Below, piece after piece: positions 61,131 to 64,000 of a DNA stretch of 64,000 bases. Position 1 is the stretch's first letter; every line of letters begins with the position of its first letter. The position numbers and the translations under genes are program-made. The DNA is from Streptomyces kronopolitis. Lineage in GTDB: Bacteria > Actinomycetota > Actinomycetes > Streptomycetales > Streptomycetaceae. Location: assembly GCF_014646275.1 (NCBI RefSeq), contig NZ_BMND01000010.1, positions 62,001-126,000 of the forward strand, given 5' to 3'. The notes beneath the pieces were generated by a model that worked only from the letters and a program-made list of their open reading frames with translations, searched no databases and was not told the DNA's origin.

Positions 61131-61479
61131 GGGCGGGGCGCTTCCTTTACGTGTACGTGGGACGTGTGGGGACGAGCTGATGGGTGGTCATGCGTGGTCA
61201 AGAGTGGTCATGCGTGCTGAGGGCCGGGAATCACTAGCGCTACTTTAGTTGCATTAAGAGATGCTGTCACGATGCCGGGGCGCAGGCAAGCGGATTTGGC
61301 GACGACCTGAGCCGGAGCCAGAGCCCGAGTCAGAACCCGAGCCGGAGCCCGTGCCGGACCCATGAGCGGAGCCGCTGCGACCGCGTCCGAACCGGCGTGC
61401 AGATGTCGGGACATACCGTCGGCAGCGGCGGGTAGGGGAGCGACCGACGGGGGCTCGGCAACAGGTGGGAGCCAAGCGC
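61131..61479. other. Divergent gap with GAGCCN hexamer repeat
   Basis: A 349-base gap between the Vgb-like and sigma genes. An AT-rich patch at 61230-61265 is the likely promoter region. From 61309 to 61362 nine hexamers of the form GAGCCN (diverged) run in tandem, encoding only Glu-Pro or Gly-Ser style repeats. No gene is supported. Confidence 0.7.
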
Positions 61480-62361
61480 ATGACGAGCAACAGCACGTTG
61501 GCGGCGGGAACGGACCCGAAGACCACGCCGAAGGAGCGCGCCGTTCCGGCTCCGACGGTCCTGCCGCAGGTCCAGGCCCCGCAACGTGTCGCCCCCGCCG
61601 ACGCAAGGGAGTTGTCCAAGCGGTTCCTGCTGCGGCTGGAAGAGCTCGACGAGGGGACGAGCGAGTACCAGTACGTGCGGAACACCCTGATCGAGATGAA
61701 CCTCTCCCTGGTGCGCTACGTCGCGCGCCGCTTCGCCAGCCGCAGAGAGTCCATGGAGGACGTCCTCCAGGTCGGCACGATCGGTCTGATCAAGGCGATC
61801 GACCGTTACGACGCCTCCCGCGACGTGGAGTTCACCACGCTGGCGGTCCCCTATATCCAGGGCGAGATCAAGCGATTCTTCCGCGACACGACCTGGTCGG
61901 TGCGGGTGCCCCGGCGGCTGCAGGAACTCCGTATCGACCTGGCCCGCGCCCGCGAGGAGCTGGAGTGCGAGGGCGTCCATGAACCGACCGCCGCCGACCT
62001 CGCCACCCACCTCGATCTGACCGAGGAGGAGGTCGCCGAGGGGCTCGTCGCCTCCAACGGCTATGACAGCGACTCCATCGACCGCCCCATCCAGGCCGCC
62101 GGCGGAAAGCAGCAGGCCGGACTGGTCGCCGACCTCATCGGTACCGAGGACCCCGCCCTCGCCCTGGCCGAAGACGTCCAGGCCCTCAAGCCGCACCTGG
62201 CCGATCTGGACGAACGCGACCGCACCCTTCTCCAGCTGCGCTTCGGCGCGGAAATGACCCAGGCCGAGATCGGCCAGGAGCTCGGCCTCTCCCAGATGCA
62301 CGTGTCCCGCCTCCTCAGCCGTGCCTGCGCCACCCTCCGCAAGGGACTCCTGGAGAGCTGA
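61480..62361 (+). CDS. SigB/SigF family RNA polymerase sigma factor
   Basis: A 293-residue general-stress/sporulation type sigma factor. Region 2 (about 60-130) reads NLSLVRYVARRFASRRESMEDVLQVGTIGLIKAIDRYD (given in part). Region 3 (PRRLQELRIDLARAREEL) and region 4 (DERDRTLLQLRFGAEMTQAEIGQELGLSQMHVSRLLSR, in part) follow. An N-terminal Pro/Thr-rich stretch of about 40 residues is unusual. No anti-sigma gene is adjacent. Two nearby SpoIIE phosphatases may belong to its partner-switching control. Confidence 0.92.
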   Translation: MTSNSTLAAGTDPKTTPKERAVPAPTVLPQVQAPQRVAPADARELSKRFLLRLEELDEGTSEYQYVRNTLIEMNLSLVRYVARRFASRRESMEDVLQVGTIGLIKAIDRYDASRDVEFTTLAVPYIQGEIKRFFRDTTWSVRVPRRLQELRIDLARAREELECEGVHEPTAADLATHLDLTEEEVAEGLVASNGYDSDSIDRPIQAAGGKQQAGLVADLIGTEDPALALAEDVQALKPHLADLDERDRTLLQLRFGAEMTQAEIGQELGLSQMHVSRLLSRACATLRKGLLES

Positions 62362-62483
62362 GCCGCTCTCGGCAGGGGCGGCCGAAGAGGTCACGCCCCA
62401 GAGGCGCGGCAGGCGGCGGACGGGTGCCAGCCCCCGGATACGGCCGCCCGGCGTCGTGCCCCACGGCTCATGGCCCCGCGTCG

Positions 62484-62903
62484 TCAGCCCGCCTGGTCGT
62501 TGTCCTTCATGGTGCCCCAGCCGTGCCAGCGGTCGATTTCGATCCAGGCGGTGAAACGGCGGCGGTCGCGTTGTGGGTACGGTCGGCCGAGGTAGTGCTG
62601 GGCCAGGCGGTCGATGTCGGTGAGGGTCTCGTCCGGAGTGGTTTCGGTGACGTGGCCGATGAGGCTGAGGTGGGTGTACCAGTTGCCCTCGTCCAGCACG
62701 GTGAGGCTGACGCGCGGATCGTGGCGGAGGTGTGCCAGTCGTTTGCGGCCCTCGTCCATGTTGACCAGGACCCGGCCGTTGTCCCAGAGGTACCAGGTGG
62801 CGGTGGAGACCGGCTGGCCGTCGGGGCGCAGCGTCGTGATGACCGCCGGGTTCGCCTTGGTCAGTATGGCGATCGCCGCATCGGGAAGCGGTGGTTTCGA
62901 CAA
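62484..62903 (-). CDS. PPOX-class F420/FMN-dependent oxidoreductase
   Basis: A 139-residue split-barrel flavoprotein (NPAVITTLRPDGQPVSTATWYLWDNGRVLVNM, in part; then RVSLTVLD and WHGWGTM). It belongs to the PPOX-class group that binds F420 or FMN. The start is ATG with GGAGCACC upstream. Substrate unknown. Confidence 0.87.
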   Translation of the reverse strand: MSKPPLPDAAIAILTKANPAVITTLRPDGQPVSTATWYLWDNGRVLVNMDEGRKRLAHLRHDPRVSLTVLDEGNWYTHLSLIGHVTETTPDETLTDIDRLAQHYLGRPYPQRDRRRFTAWIEIDRWHGWGTMKDNDQAG

Positions 62904-62966
62904 TGGAGGTGCTCCTTCCGGGGTTCTTGATCCGGTCCGAAACCATCGTGCACCGAGCCGCGCGTG

Positions 62967-64000
62967 TTACTCGGCAGCACCCACCGCGGGGGCGGCGCGC
63001 CGGTCGGTGGACCGCGTCGGTGCCGTCGGTGCCACCGGAGCGGTGGCGGCCTGGTCCCGGGTGGCGTCGGCCGGCTTCCGCAGCAGCAACATGGCGGCGT
63101 CGTCGTGCAGTTCACCGCCCACATGCGCGAGCAGGTCCTTGTGCAGCGCGGCGAGGGTGCGGGACGGCTCCTCCGAAAGGTGCTGGGCCAGCCGTTCCCC
63201 GAGCGGGTAGAACGCCCGCTCGTGGTCGCGGGCCTCGGTGACCCCGTCGGTGTAGAAGAGCACCTGGTGCCCGTCGACCAGCGTCATGTGCTGGAGGCTC
63301 GGCGACTCGTCGGACAGGGACCGCAGTCCGAGCGGCGGGGCCGGACGGGCGGGCTCGACCGGCAGGATGCCGGAGTCGTGGACCAGCAGCGGAGCGGCGT
63401 GCCCGCAGTTGACCAGCTCCATGCGGCCGTCCTCCGGGTAGCCCGCGAGCACCGCGGTGACGAAGTCGTCCGGACCGAGGTTGCGCGCCAGGCTCCGCTC
63501 GATGCGGTGCACGACATCGAGGAGATCCGGCTCGTCGTAGGCCGCTTCGCGGAACACGCCCAGTACGAGCGCGGCGACTCCCACGGCCGGCAGCCCCTTG
63601 CCGCGCACATCGCCCACGATGAGCCGCACCCCGTACGGCGTGGGCACCAGCGCGTAGAGGTCGCCGCCGCTCCGTGCCTCGGCAGCGGCGGCGCTGTAGT
63701 GGACCGCCGCCTGGAACGGTCCGACGGTCGACGGCACCGGCTTGAGGAAAGCGTGCTGGGCGGCCTCGGCCACCGAACGGACGGCGGCCAGTACGTGTTC
63801 GCGGCGCCGGCGCAGCGCGCTGGCCAGGCCGCCGGCCAAGGTCACGGCGGTCAGCGCGGACAGGATGATCGCCTGCTCGGTCCCCGGCGCGCCGCCGCGT
63901 ACGCCGAGCACCGCGGCCAGCGCCACCGCCAGGGCGCCGATGCGGAGCACGCCCCACGGCCCGCTGGTGGCGGCGGCCAGCGCGGGGCCGACGGCGAGCA
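62967..64000 (-). CDS. Membrane SpoIIE/PP2C phosphatase, 5'-truncated by window end
   Basis: The frame stays open through the right edge, so the start is outside the window. The visible N-terminal part has at least two hydrophobic segments (ALAVALAAVLG, IILSALTAVTLAGGLASAL). The phosphatase domain follows with SGGDLYAL, VGDVRGKGLPAVGVAAL, FYTDGVTEARDHERAF and LHDDAAMLLLRKP. It is a second SpoIIE-like phosphatase, membrane-anchored rather than GAF-linked, near a SigB-family sigma gene. The C-terminal tail is Thr/Pro-rich. Confidence 0.88.
   Translation of the reverse strand, partial: LAVGPALAAATSGPWGVLRIGALAVALAAVLGVRGGAPGTEQAIILSALTAVTLAGGLASALRRRREHVLAAVRSVAEAAQHAFLKPVPSTVGPFQAAVHYSAAAAEARSGGDLYALVPTPYGVRLIVGDVRGKGLPAVGVAALVLGVFREAAYDEPDLLDVVHRIERSLARNLGPDDFVTAVLAGYPEDGRMELVNCGHAAPLLVHDSGILPVEPARPAPPLGLRSLSDESPSLQHMTLVDGHQVLFYTDGVTEARDHERAFYPLGERLAQHLSEEPSRTLAALHKDLLAHVGGELHDDAAMLLLRKPADATRDQAATAPVAPTAPTRSTDRRAAPAVGAAE

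Noticed and set aside
61228..61362. Short Glu-Pro repeat peptide upstream of the SigB-type gene
   Set aside because: There is no start codon in frame with a ribosome site. It is explained by a GAGCCN hexamer repeat.

Overview
The window is high-GC actinobacterial chromosome, almost certainly Streptomyces. Supporting signs are the third-position GC of the genes, many GTG starts, four-base ATGA/GTGA gene overlaps, a WhiB protein, a Streptomyces-type NsrR with its [4Fe-4S] ligands, a crt cluster of the isorenieratene type, an actinobacterial graspetide pair and several long hairpin terminators. I see no rRNA, tRNA, insertion sequence, prophage or CRISPR array.

1-16.9 kb: the 3' half of a carotenoid locus (crtI partial, crtB and a Rieske protein, facing crtU and crtY) is followed by an FAD oxidoreductase. 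Next come an ECF sigma factor of the SigK type with its RskA-like anti-sigma factor, and a tightly overlapping six-gene lipid-modification operon (FAD oxidoreductase, DUF1365, two CFA-synthase-like methyltransferases, DUF1295, alpha/beta hydrolase). The sigma gene and this operon carry the same promoter sequence at the same internal spacing. The gene set mirrors the mycobacterial sigK locus. A two-gene graspetide (ATP-grasp RiPP) locus follows.

16.9-41.5 kb: mostly single genes and small units. They include a DszC/SfnB-like flavin enzyme with an Rrf2 regulator, an OmpR-type two-component system with two small exported proteins behind it, an FMN reductase, a WhiB protein with an altered turn motif, a secreted protein built of Trp/His nonapeptide repeats and an ornithine cyclodeaminase homologue. 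Further along are an hmp-nsrR nitric-oxide module with two operator sites, a DD-carboxypeptidase, a Tat-exported phosphoesterase, a MarR-controlled flavin monooxygenase, a GH5 glycosidase and two phosphotransferase-fold proteins.

41.6-53.9 kb: a probable lysine/pipecolate catabolic island. It holds a Glu-type dehydrogenase, a YdiJ-like FAD/Fe-S dehydrogenase, two LysR regulators, an APC permease, a pipecolate/sarcosine-oxidase-like flavoenzyme, an HglS-like 2-oxoadipate dioxygenase/decarboxylase and an ALDH7-like semialdehyde dehydrogenase. Together they could take pipecolate to 2-oxoglutarate and glutamate, apart from one transamination step not seen here.

54-64 kb: a GNAT protein, a blasticidin-S-deaminase-like domain fused to an ASCH domain (with an altered zinc motif), an M28 peptidase, a 0.5-kb repeat-rich non-coding stretch, two SpoIIE/PP2C phosphatases (the last cut by the window end), a virginiamycin-B-lyase homologue, a SigB-family sigma factor and an F420/FMN-type oxidoreductase.
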